Positions 26,375-34,397 of a stretch of DNA of 64,000 nt are shown here, in pieces. The notes beneath the pieces were generated by a model, which saw nothing but the letters and a program-made list of their open reading frames with translations, did no database searches and was not told the DNA's origin. Both the position numbers and the translations under genes were made by a program. Source of the stretch: Pseudomonadales bacterium (GTDB lineage: Bacteria > Pseudomonadota > Gammaproteobacteria > Pseudomonadales > Halieaceae); the NCBI GenBank assembly GCA_024234815.1, contig JACKNO010000004.1, positions 186,001 to 250,000 on the forward strand, given 5' to 3'. Each line of letters starts with the position of its first letter. Positions within the stretch are counted from its first letter, which is position 1.

Positions 26375-28786
26375 TCAATTATAGAAGCGAACGGTAATAC
26401 CGTAGGTCGCCTGCGGGGCGACCACCCCGGCGTAGCCGCCCACTGTGGGTATATCGATACCGAATCCGTAGTAATCCTCGTCCAGCAGGTTGCGTCCCCA
26501 CAGGGCAACTTCCCAATCATTGGCCGCGTTGGTCAGGCTGAAACGGAGATTGACCAGGTTTATGGCGTCGTTCTTGAGGTTGGGGTCCAGGTCCTGGTCG
26601 AGGAAGAAACTGTCGATGTAGCTGTGCTCCAGGCGGGCCACGCCATTGAGGTTTTCGGTGAGCGCCATGTCGTACTGGACGTAACTGCTCACCGTCCACT
26701 CAGGGGCATTGTCCAGGGGCTTGCCCTCCAGGTCCTGGGTACAGATTGAGAGAGTACCGGGCGATCCGCCCTGCGCCCCGTCCACGATGTAGAATTGCTC
26801 GAAGGTCTGCTGCACGGTGCACTGGGCGTTGTCAAAGGAGCCGTATTCGGCTTTGTTGTAGCCCAGGGAGGAGCCCATGGTGGCGTCGGCGATGGGCACG
26901 AATACCAGTTCCAGTTCGGCGCCGTAACTCTGCATACTGCCGGCGTTGATGACCCGGATGCTCGAGCCGTCAAAGGTCTGGGACTGGAAGTCTTCGTAGT
27001 CCACGTAAAACAGGGTGCTGTTGAGCTGCAGGCGACGGTCGGCCCAGGAGGATTTCCAGCCCAGTTCATAGTTGGTCGCTTTTTCGGGATCGAATTCACC
27101 GTTGGATGTGGCGACCGTGCGCCGCTGGTCGAAGCCGCCGGATTTGAAGCCGCGGCTGATCAGGGCGTAGCCCATGATATCTTCCTCGAAAAAGTAGCGT
27201 ACGTTGATCGAGGGGGATGCGTCGGAATCCTTGCGGCTGTCATCGTAGTAGAGGTCAGGTCCGGCTACCGGGGGGATGTCGATGATGGACTCGGGGGTGG
27301 TGATCTGGGAGCCGTCGCGTTCCTTTTTCTCCCAGGTGTAGCGCAGGCCGAGGGTGGTGCTGAGTTTTTCGCTGTAGTTCCACACGACCTGACCGAAGGC
27401 GGCGAAGTTTGTGGTGGTATAGGTGTTATCGTCGATGTTGAGCGTGCCATTGGGGAACAGGAAAGCGAAACCGATATTTTCGGCCAGCATCTGGCTCATG
27501 CCAAAGCTGCCTTTGGAGTCCATTTTCGAGTAGTAGGCGTACAGCCCGCCCTGGCTTTCAAAGGTCTTGCCGCCCGCGGAGGCGAAACGCAGCTCGCTGG
27601 AGTATTGGTCCAGCTTGATGTCGGTCGTCCCCTTGACCGCGTCGTAGGCGGTAAAATCGCCGTCTAAAGAGGTGTCCGCTTCGTAGTGGCGCCAGGCGTT
27701 GATGAAGGTGACGGTGTCATTGTTGGCAAGGTCCTTGTCCCACTGGGCCGATACGCCACCGACCTGCAGCTTGCTGTGTACGTCCTCGTTGAACCAGTAG
27801 TCATCGCCGAAGGGGTCCGCCTTGGGCGGACTGAACCCCGCCGTGTCCTCGAATGCCGTGTACTGCAGAATGTACTGGCCGAGGGCATTGAGCCCCAGCA
27901 TTTGCTGCCACTGGGCGGAGGGGTCGTTGGTGAGCGGTGCGTTCAGGGTGGACAGGCCGTTGTAATCCATGACCGCGATTCCGCAGCAGTTGCTGTCCTC
28001 CTTGGTGTAATCCATGCTGATGACCAGCTGCCCCAGGCTGTCCTCACCCTGCTTTTCGTCCAGGTTGAGCAGTACACGCGAGCGTCCGCCCCATCTTTCG
28101 ATATTGTTCAGGCCATCGCCCGTATAGGTGTTCTCGTAGAGGTCGTCACGATGGATGCCAAAGCCGGTCATGCGCATGGCATTGCCCGAGGTGCCGAACG
28201 GCACATTGACCATGCCGCGCAGCTCCGCCTGTTCGTTGTTGTCGTAGCTCACTTCCACCATCGACTCGAATGCGTCCGGCGAGGGCAGGTTGGTGATGAT
28301 GCTGATGGCGCCGGCCGCCGTATTCTTGCCGTAGAGGGTGCCCTGGGGGCCGCGCAGCACCTCTATCCGCTGCACATCGATCAGGTCGCTGATACCCATG
28401 CCCGCCCGGCCCTGGTATACCTCGTCGATAAACAGACCGACGCTCGGGTCGATACCTGAATTTGAGCCCACCGAACCGATGCCGCGAATCCGGATGGATG
28501 ACTCGTTGGCATTGGTGCCCGGGTTGATGACGAGATTGGGTGTGTACTGCTCCAGGTCCTTGAGCTGGTTGACCCCGGAATCCTTGAAGAAATCGCCCGA
28601 AAACGCCGACACACTCATGGCGACATCCTGCAGGTTCTCCACCCGGCGGCTGGCGGTTACCAGCACCTCTTCCAGTTGCAGGCTTTCCTTGGGTGCCGGC
28701 GGTGGCTCATCACCCTGCGCCAGCAGTGGTGCAGAGAATGACGGGAGCAGCGCGGCGGCACCAACAAATGCACGGATATAGCCCAT
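26375..28786 (-). CDS. TonB-dependent outer-membrane receptor
   Basis: 803 residues. Signal peptide (GYIRAFVGAAALLPSFSAPLLAQ), a TonB-box-like LEEVLVTASR, a plug domain (VNQLKDLEQYTPNLVI, QRIEVLRGPQGTLYGKN) and a long beta-barrel ending in GITVRFYN. The start at 28786 begins the signal; a GTG five codons earlier is possible. It imports large or hydrophobic substrates across the outer membrane with TonB energy. In this island it likely imports the pathway substrate. Divergent from the carotenoid-oxygenase gene, with operator 4 between. Confidence 0.9.
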   Translation of the reverse strand: MGYIRAFVGAAALLPSFSAPLLAQGDEPPPAPKESLQLEEVLVTASRRVENLQDVAMSVSAFSGDFFKDSGVNQLKDLEQYTPNLVINPGTNANESSIRIRGIGSVGSNSGIDPSVGLFIDEVYQGRAGMGISDLIDVQRIEVLRGPQGTLYGKNTAAGAISIITNLPSPDAFESMVEVSYDNNEQAELRGMVNVPFGTSGNAMRMTGFGIHRDDLYENTYTGDGLNNIERWGGRSRVLLNLDEKQGEDSLGQLVISMDYTKEDSNCCGIAVMDYNGLSTLNAPLTNDPSAQWQQMLGLNALGQYILQYTAFEDTAGFSPPKADPFGDDYWFNEDVHSKLQVGGVSAQWDKDLANNDTVTFINAWRHYEADTSLDGDFTAYDAVKGTTDIKLDQYSSELRFASAGGKTFESQGGLYAYYSKMDSKGSFGMSQMLAENIGFAFLFPNGTLNIDDNTYTTTNFAAFGQVVWNYSEKLSTTLGLRYTWEKKERDGSQITTPESIIDIPPVAGPDLYYDDSRKDSDASPSINVRYFFEEDIMGYALISRGFKSGGFDQRRTVATSNGEFDPEKATNYELGWKSSWADRRLQLNSTLFYVDYEDFQSQTFDGSSIRVINAGSMQSYGAELELVFVPIADATMGSSLGYNKAEYGSFDNAQCTVQQTFEQFYIVDGAQGGSPGTLSICTQDLEGKPLDNAPEWTVSSYVQYDMALTENLNGVARLEHSYIDSFFLDQDLDPNLKNDAINLVNLRFSLTNAANDWEVALWGRNLLDEDYYGFGIDIPTVGGYAGVVAPQATYGITVRFYN

Positions 28787-28883
28787 AGTCTCTCTGGTCA
28801 CCTTTTTTTATATTTCGTGTGTGCGGTCGGAAATTCGCTGGCAGACGATTCGCCGCTTACAGTACCAAATGCCATTTTTAAAA

Positions 28884-28901
28884 ACAAACAGAATTGACTG
28901 A
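28884..28901. promoter_or_regulatory. Island operator site 4 overlapping a -35 box
   Basis: ACAAACAGAATTGACTGA, 13 of 16 arm positions. TTGACT in the right arm is 17 bases from TACTGT (28917-28922), a plausible promoter for the oxygenase at 28958. It also sits 98 bases from the divergent TonB receptor start. Confidence 0.6.
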
Positions 28902-28957
28902 TTTTAATAGGAGCGGTACTGTTGGTGCCACGAGTCCGCTTACCACTGAGGTTTACC

Positions 28958-30388
28958 ATGGCCCAGCCAATGCCCGCCGATAACATCTTCCTCAACTTCC
29001 CCTGGGGCCCCATCCAGATGGAGTGTGATGCCCATGACCTGATCGTCGAGGGTGAAATACCGCCAGACCTCAAGGGAACCCTTTATCGCAACGGCCCCAA
29101 CCAGCGTTTCAAGCCGCGCGGCGACTACCACCTGTTTGCGGGGGACGGCATGGTGCACGCCTTCCACATCGAGAACGGCAAGGTCGACTACCGCAATCGC
29201 TGGGTGCGCACCGCCAAGTGGAACATCGAGGACAAGGAGGGCAGGGCGGTGATCAACGCCATGAACCCCTTTGACTGCGAGCCCGAGTACAGCGACTTTG
29301 TGCTGGTGGACAAAGAGGGCCTGGCCAATACGGCCGTGGTGTGGCACGCCGGGCGCCTGTTGACCATGGAGGAAGGGCATCCGCCCTATGAAATCGACCC
29401 GCATTCGCTGGCGTCCATCGGAACCTGGTCTTTCCGCGGCAAGTTGCACACCGCGATGACCGCGCACCCCAAGATCGACCCGAAAACCGGGGAGATGGTG
29501 TTCTTCGCCTACATGGCCACCGGGCCGTTCTCCGCCGATGTCATGGTACACAAGGTGAATCCGCAGGGCGTTTTAACCGAGAGTATCCATATCCCCACTC
29601 CCTACTCGTCCATGGTGCACGACTTCGTCATCACCGAGAACTACATCGTGATCCCGGTCATGCCCATCAGCGGCAGCCTGGAGCGGGCGATGGAGGGCGG
29701 CCCTCCCTTCGCCTGGGAGCCCGAGAAAGGCATGCACATCGGCGTGCTCCCGCGCCACGGCGGCACGGCGCAGGATATTCGCTGGCTGGACATGGACCTC
29801 GCGTTCGCCTTTCACTTCATGAACGGCTTTGACCGCGACGGCGTGATCACGATCGATGCGTGCCAGATGGGCCACGCGCCGCTGTTCCCCAAGGTTGACG
29901 GCTCCTCCACCGGCGGTGCCCATCCCCACCTGACCCGCTGGACCATCGATATGAATGCGCCCGAGCCGCGGGTGGAGTTCAGCCAGATCGACGAATTTGA
30001 ATCGGAATTTCCCCAGTGTGACCCCCGCTATGTCGGTCAGCCGTACCGGCACGGCTGGTATACCTCGCCCGATGGCAAGTTCTCCAGCGGTATGAAGGAA
30101 AATGACAACTACTTCAATACCGTCGGTCACTTCGATCACGAGACCGGCGCGCAAGACCGCTTCTCCTGTGGTCGCGCCATGATCTCGGAGGCATTGTTCG
30201 TTCCCAGGTCGGCGGATGCCGCGGAAGGGGAAGGTTACCTGCTATCCGTGGTTACCAGTTTTGAGACCCGCACCAGCAGCCTGTACATTTTTGATGCGCA
30301 GAAAGTCGCCGCGGGTCCGGTGGCCATTGCCCGTTTGTCACATTGTGTGCCGGCGGGTTTCCACGGCACCTGGCGTCCGGGCGATTGA
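28958..30388 (+). CDS. Carotenoid-cleavage-type dioxygenase (RPE65/CCD family, first)
   Basis: 476 residues. Seven-bladed propeller family signs: GTLYRNGPNQRF, GDGMVHAFHIENG, and the four iron His in TAHPKID, MVHDFVITENY, FHFMNGF and, at the C-terminus, GFHGTW. The start at 28958 follows GAGGT. Members split C=C bonds in carotenoids, apocarotenoids, stilbenes or isoeugenol with O2. No signal peptide, so cytoplasmic. Single-gene unit under operator 4. Confidence 0.9.
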   Translation: MAQPMPADNIFLNFPWGPIQMECDAHDLIVEGEIPPDLKGTLYRNGPNQRFKPRGDYHLFAGDGMVHAFHIENGKVDYRNRWVRTAKWNIEDKEGRAVINAMNPFDCEPEYSDFVLVDKEGLANTAVVWHAGRLLTMEEGHPPYEIDPHSLASIGTWSFRGKLHTAMTAHPKIDPKTGEMVFFAYMATGPFSADVMVHKVNPQGVLTESIHIPTPYSSMVHDFVITENYIVIPVMPISGSLERAMEGGPPFAWEPEKGMHIGVLPRHGGTAQDIRWLDMDLAFAFHFMNGFDRDGVITIDACQMGHAPLFPKVDGSSTGGAHPHLTRWTIDMNAPEPRVEFSQIDEFESEFPQCDPRYVGQPYRHGWYTSPDGKFSSGMKENDNYFNTVGHFDHETGAQDRFSCGRAMISEALFVPRSADAAEGEGYLLSVVTSFETRTSSLYIFDAQKVAAGPVAIARLSHCVPAGFHGTWRPGD

Positions 30389-30472
30389 TACGCGCATCCC
30401 TGAACCGGCGCGGAAGTACAGTGGACAACGCGTTGTAAAGCCAGTGCTCGATAGCGCGTTGCCCAACAGCGC

Positions 30473-31129
30473 TTACCAGCTGTTAATGTGCAAAACACTG
30501 TCCAGCGATTTGCGGGGCGCCTGTTTGAAGTCGGTGCCGATGGTGTAGGCCATCGGAATCAGCGCCACCTGCATCTGATCTGGCGTGATCCCCAGCAAGG
30601 CGCCGACTTCCCGTTCGTATTGCAGGTGCAGGGTAGTCCAGCAGGTGCCGATCCCTCTCTCCCGCGCCGCCAGCATAAAACTCCAAACAGCGGGCAGGAT
30701 GGAACCGAACATGCTCGCTGTCGCGCTCAGTGGCAGGCCCGGTATATCGGCCCTGCCGTTGCAGCAGGGGATCAGCAGGGCGGGCATTTTGCCGAGACTG
30801 GCGGCCAGGTACTGCGCCGAGTCGAGTACCCGCTCCTGGGTCTTTGCCATGGCGGGGTTGTCAACGTGGTGCCGGGTGGGCTGGTGTGGTCCCGCTTCGT
30901 ATTCGGCGAATGCCTGCTGGTAGTACTTCGCGATAGCCTCAATTTTCCCGCGGTCGGTGACCAGCACAAAACTCCAGCCCTGGCTGTTGGAGCCGGAGGG
31001 TCCCTGCAGGGCTATCTCCAGGCATTGCCGGATATCGTCCATATCCAGCGCGCGATCCAGGTCCAGGCGCTTGCGTACCGCGCGGGTCGTGGTCAGTACT
31101 TCATCGGCACTCAGATTCAGCTTGGGCAT
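30473..31129 (-). CDS. Nitroreductase-family flavoprotein
   Basis: 218 residues. FMN-binding pattern of the nitroreductase fold: TTTRAVRKRLD near the start, GPSGSNSQGW, and GIGTCWTTLHL near residue 160. Acts as an NAD(P)H-dependent FMN reductase on nitro, quinone or enone groups; in catabolic clusters such enzymes often reduce enones or act on CoA esters. Single gene, divergent from an acyl-CoA dehydrogenase across operator 5. Confidence 0.85.
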   Translation of the reverse strand: MPKLNLSADEVLTTTRAVRKRLDLDRALDMDDIRQCLEIALQGPSGSNSQGWSFVLVTDRGKIEAIAKYYQQAFAEYEAGPHQPTRHHVDNPAMAKTQERVLDSAQYLAASLGKMPALLIPCCNGRADIPGLPLSATASMFGSILPAVWSFMLAARERGIGTCWTTLHLQYEREVGALLGITPDQMQVALIPMAYTIGTDFKQAPRKSLDSVLHINSW

Positions 31130-31235
31130 AATCAACCTGTGTTGTTGTAAGTGGCTTCCTGGTCGTCCGGCTATTGTAGTGATGGATCAGCGGTTGGTCC
31201 AAACCTGGTTCCAGGCGGATTACCGGAACAATAAA

Positions 31236-31253
31236 ACAGTAAGGACTGATTGT
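31236..31253. promoter_or_regulatory. Island operator site 5 overlapping a -35 box
   Basis: ACAGTAAGGACTGATTGT, 15 of 16 arm positions. The end of the right arm runs into TTGTTT, 17 bases from TAGCAT (31273-31278), a plausible promoter for the acyl-CoA dehydrogenase at 31338. It also lies 107 bases upstream of the divergent nitroreductase. Confidence 0.65.
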
Positions 31254-31337
31254 TTTGCGGTGGCCTGTTTGTTAGCATCCGGATACCGACAATCGCCCGA
31301 TCACAGTGGTGATTTAACCTACTAACACGGGGTTTCC

Positions 31338-32483
31338 GTGAACTTTACCCTAAGCGAAGAACAAGTGTTGTTGCAGGACAGTGTCAGCCGGTTTGTGGGG
31401 GAGCATTGTGACGTGCCGCGCCACCGACAACTGGCCGCCACAGTGCAGGGCTATGATCCGGCGGCGTGGCAGCAGTTTGCCGCCCTGGGCTGGCTGGGCG
31501 TGCCGTTTACCGAGGAGCAGGGTGGTGTCGGCGGCAGCGCGGTCGATGTGATGGTGTTCTGCGAGGCCCTGGGCCGTGGCCTGGTGCGCGAACCCTTCCT
31601 CACCACGGTGATTACCTGCGGCGCCTTCCTGCGTTATGGCGGCAACGCCGAGCAGCAGTCCCGCTACATCCCGGCCATCGTCGATGGCAGCGAGCAGTGG
31701 GCTTTCGCCTTCGCGGAACCACACAGCGGCTACAACCTTGCGGCGGTGAATTGCAGCGCAACGGTTGCGAATGGCGGCCATGTGCTCAATGGCAACAAGA
31801 TCGCCGTGCTGAACGGACATTGCGCGGACCGTTTCGTGGTTACGGCGCGGACTGCGGGTGAGGGGCGTGACAGGCAGGGGCTGACGCTGTTTATCGTGGA
31901 CAGCGGCTTGCCCGGCGTCACCCTGGAGCCGTTTACCGCGGTGGACGGCAGTCGCGGCGCCAATCTGCGTTTTGACAGCGTACAGTTGGGGGAAGATAGC
32001 GTACTGGGTACACCCGGGGATGGCTGCGCGCTGGTGGAGCGGGTGATCGACGAGGCAATCGTCGCCATGGGGGCTGAAGCGCTGGGGGCGATGCAGGTTT
32101 TGCTCGACAGCACCGTGGAATATACCCGCACCCGTGAGCAGTTCGGCCAGCCCATTGGCAAGTTCCAGTCCCTGCAGCACCGCATGGCCGACATGTACCT
32201 GAAACTGGAGGAGACACGGTCTCTGGTCTACAACGCCGCGATTCAGGTGAGTGAAGGCAGCCCGGAATCCGCGCAGGCCTGCGCCGCGTTGAAAGTGAAG
32301 ATCGCGGAGGCGGGAAAATTTGTATCCCAGCAGGCGGTGCAGTTACACGGCGGTATCGGGATGACGGACGAATTGGTGGTGGGACACCATTTCAAGCGCC
32401 TGCTGCTGCTTGCAATGCTCTACGGTGACGAGAACTACTACCTGCGGCGCTACATGGAACTGGCGCTGGAATCCGCGGCCTGA
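31338..32483 (+). CDS. Acyl-CoA dehydrogenase (second)
   Basis: 381 residues from a GTG start. Landmarks: FAFAEPHSGYN, TREQFGQPIGKFQSLQHRMAD and LHGGIGMTDE. The C-terminal catalytic Glu position reads LYGDENYYLRR, with no YEGT. This resembles the unusual partner subunits in steroid-type heterotetrameric dehydrogenases (ChsE-like), though no paired second gene is adjacent. Probably desaturates a branched or ring-bearing acyl-CoA. Single-gene unit under operator 5. Confidence 0.85.
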   Translation: MNFTLSEEQVLLQDSVSRFVGEHCDVPRHRQLAATVQGYDPAAWQQFAALGWLGVPFTEEQGGVGGSAVDVMVFCEALGRGLVREPFLTTVITCGAFLRYGGNAEQQSRYIPAIVDGSEQWAFAFAEPHSGYNLAAVNCSATVANGGHVLNGNKIAVLNGHCADRFVVTARTAGEGRDRQGLTLFIVDSGLPGVTLEPFTAVDGSRGANLRFDSVQLGEDSVLGTPGDGCALVERVIDEAIVAMGAEALGAMQVLLDSTVEYTRTREQFGQPIGKFQSLQHRMADMYLKLEETRSLVYNAAIQVSEGSPESAQACAALKVKIAEAGKFVSQQAVQLHGGIGMTDELVVGHHFKRLLLLAMLYGDENYYLRRYMELALESAA

Positions 32484-32484
32484 G

Positions 32485-32501
32485 CAGGCCGCGACGGCCT
32501 G
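32485..32501. terminator. Hairpin between convergent genes
   Basis: CAGGCCG, loop CGA, CGGCCTG: a 7-pair stem right after the acyl-CoA dehydrogenase stop and before the convergent tetR end. No T-run, so only a likely terminator. Confidence 0.5.
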
Positions 32502-32513
32502 TCCAGAGGCAGG

Positions 32514-33206
32514 CTATTTTGAGGTTGAATGCCGCGCGATCGCGCTGGAATCGCCTTCTTTGAAGATTTCCTCCAGCCTGTCCGCCAGGTAATCCAGCAG
32601 CAGTGGAATGCGTTTCTTGCGGTCTACGGTCAGCTGGTCTATCGCCATGCCCTCCATCATGAACCGGGTGACATCCATGGCGAGCAGGTAGCGATCGCCG
32701 CGATCATTCCATTCCTTGAACAAAACGGCGTTTGTCTTGTGTACATGTTCAGAAAATCGCGCAGAGGAGCTTTGCAGAATCTGGCGCAATTCCGGATCCG
32801 TGCGACCGGCCACGCACAATTCGTGGTAGGCGATAGCGAGATCTCCCGTGAGGTATTCCCAGTAGGCGTCGAGACCGGCGCGCCGGTGCGCCTTTCCCTT
32901 CTTCGACTTGGGAATGGCGTTGACGCGCTGGGTGTAGTCTTCCAGCAGCTTGCCGTGCAGGTACTCCACCGCCGCCTGGATGAGTTCGGTCTTGGAGGGA
33001 AAATGATGCAGCATGGCGCCGCGGGATACACCGGCCGTGCTCGCCACCTTGGCGGTCGTGACATTGGTATAGCCAAGGTTGATAAAGCAGTTTATCGCCG
33101 CATCCAGGATGCGATCGCGGGTCATTGCGCTTTTCTGCGCCTGCCAGCTAACATCCTCGACCCGGGGGTCGGTATTTTTACTCGGCTGGGACTTGTCGGC
33201 GGCCAT
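32514..33206 (-). CDS. TetR-family repressor, candidate island regulator
   Basis: 230 residues. N-terminal TetR helix-turn-helix: RDRILDAAINCFINLGY, then TTAKVASTAGVSRGAMLHHF with FPSKTELI after it. The C-terminal ligand/dimer domain is divergent, as is usual. GGAGAG precedes the start. A weaker copy of the island operator lies 34-51 bases upstream, fitting autoregulation. As the only classical repressor gene among ten operator-bearing loci, it is the best candidate to bind them; the effector may be the substrate or an acyl-CoA intermediate. Confidence 0.88.
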   Translation of the reverse strand: MAADKSQPSKNTDPRVEDVSWQAQKSAMTRDRILDAAINCFINLGYTNVTTAKVASTAGVSRGAMLHHFPSKTELIQAAVEYLHGKLLEDYTQRVNAIPKSKKGKAHRRAGLDAYWEYLTGDLAIAYHELCVAGRTDPELRQILQSSSARFSEHVHKTNAVLFKEWNDRGDRYLLAMDVTRFMMEGMAIDQLTVDRKKRIPLLLDYLADRLEEIFKEGDSSAIARHSTSK

Positions 33207-33239
33207 GGGCTCTCCAGGGGGGTGGGCGCACTATAAAAA

Positions 33240-33257
33240 ACAATTTCTCCTGATTTA
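33240..33257. promoter_or_regulatory. Island operator site 6 (weak, upstream of tetR)
   Basis: ACAATTTCTCCTGATTTA, about 11 of 16 arm positions, preceded by an A-run and placed 34 bases upstream of the tetR start. The most degenerate of the nine, but its position suits autorepression. Confidence 0.45.
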
Positions 33258-33367
33258 AACAGGATGCCATTGCCGGGCATTATATACAAAACCACGGCTT
33301 GGATACGAGCCTTGCGCCGCGGCGTCCCGGCGGCGGGTAAGCTGCGCGGGAGAGCGCCTGCGGCATA

Positions 33368-34357
33368 TCATTTGCCGGCGAGTCGCCGCACCACCGGTGC
33401 GAAGGCTTCAACCATGTTGTTCTCCCCGTCGTCGAGTACCGCGATGTAGGAAATTCCATAGGTTTCCCGTCGCCGCTCCAACTCCTCGCACATGTAATCG
33501 ATACTGCCAATCAGGCAGTGCGGGTGCGTGAGAATTTCCTCGGCGCTCATGCCCAGGGCCTCGCCGATAGCCGCGGCGGTGGGTCCCTGGTGGTCTGTGA
33601 TAATGGTGTTGTAGGCGCCTATCTCCAGTTCCAGCCCCGCGAAACGCTCTCCGGCGCCATCCTTCACCCACTGGATTTTCCTGGCGGTGGCGTCAGCCAG
33701 GCCGGAGTTCATGCCGTCGGGCCCCAGCATGCCTGCCCGGTTATTGAAGTTGAGGCTGACGATGTCCGCCTCGCGGCCGGCAAAACCGAGAATTTTTTTG
33801 CTGCCGCCGCCGATCATCAGGGGCGGGTAGGGGCGCTGTGCGGGCGCTGGCGTACCGTGGAATCCAGACCAGTTGATAGCGTCTCCCGCCACCGCCAGCG
33901 GTTCCCCCGCCATGAACGCCTTGTAGGCATGCACGAATTCAGCGCAGCGCGCAAAGCGCTCGGGGAACTCGTCAAACGCCAGCCCGATAGCCTCGTATTC
34001 CGCCTTGATCCACCCGGCGCCGATACCGAACTCCAGCCGACCGTCTGACAGGTAGTCCATGGTGGCCGCTTCCTTGGCCAGCACCACGGGATTGCGGTAG
34101 TCGTTGCAGAACACCCGGCAACCCACTCTCAGGGTGGTCGTCTGCTGCAGCGCCATGGCGATGGCCGGTACCGCAGCCAGCATTTGGGGCGGGTGGAAAG
34201 TGCCGTCCAGCGCCGGACCCGTGCTCAGCACATGGTCAGCGAGAAAAAAGGTCGAGTAGCCAAGCGCCTCGGTCTTGTTGATCAACTCACGCCAGTTGGC
34301 GGGCGACGAGGTATTGAAACTCTGCAGGGAAAAGCGGAAAGGGTTTTTCGTGCTCAT
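33368..34357 (-). CDS. Luciferase-like (LLM) flavin-dependent oxidoreductase
   Basis: 329 residues. Bacterial luciferase-like barrel: GYSTFFLADHV, RVGCRVFCNDYRNPVVLAKE, DGRLEFGIGAGW and a central PPLMIGGGSKK. Resembles the F420-type LLM sub-family known mainly from actinobacteria; FMN is possible instead. Start 34357 follows AGAGGT. It ends a three-gene minus-strand unit with a molybdopterin oxidoreductase and an ABM protein, controlled by operator 7. Could oxidise or monooxygenate a hydrophobic intermediate. Confidence 0.8.
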   Translation of the reverse strand: MSTKNPFRFSLQSFNTSSPANWRELINKTEALGYSTFFLADHVLSTGPALDGTFHPPQMLAAVPAIAMALQQTTTLRVGCRVFCNDYRNPVVLAKEAATMDYLSDGRLEFGIGAGWIKAEYEAIGLAFDEFPERFARCAEFVHAYKAFMAGEPLAVAGDAINWSGFHGTPAPAQRPYPPLMIGGGSKKILGFAGREADIVSLNFNNRAGMLGPDGMNSGLADATARKIQWVKDGAGERFAGLELEIGAYNTIITDHQGPTAAAIGEALGMSAEEILTHPHCLIGSIDYMCEELERRRETYGISYIAVLDDGENNMVEAFAPVVRRLAGK

Positions 34358-34397
34358 GGCTTACCTCTTGTTCGAACCCGGGTGCCTTTACCAATGA

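Noticed and set aside
30425..30436. Perfect palindrome ACAACGCGTTGT in a convergent gap
   Set aside because: Single copy, no gene start nearby to control and no T-run for a terminator; may be chance.
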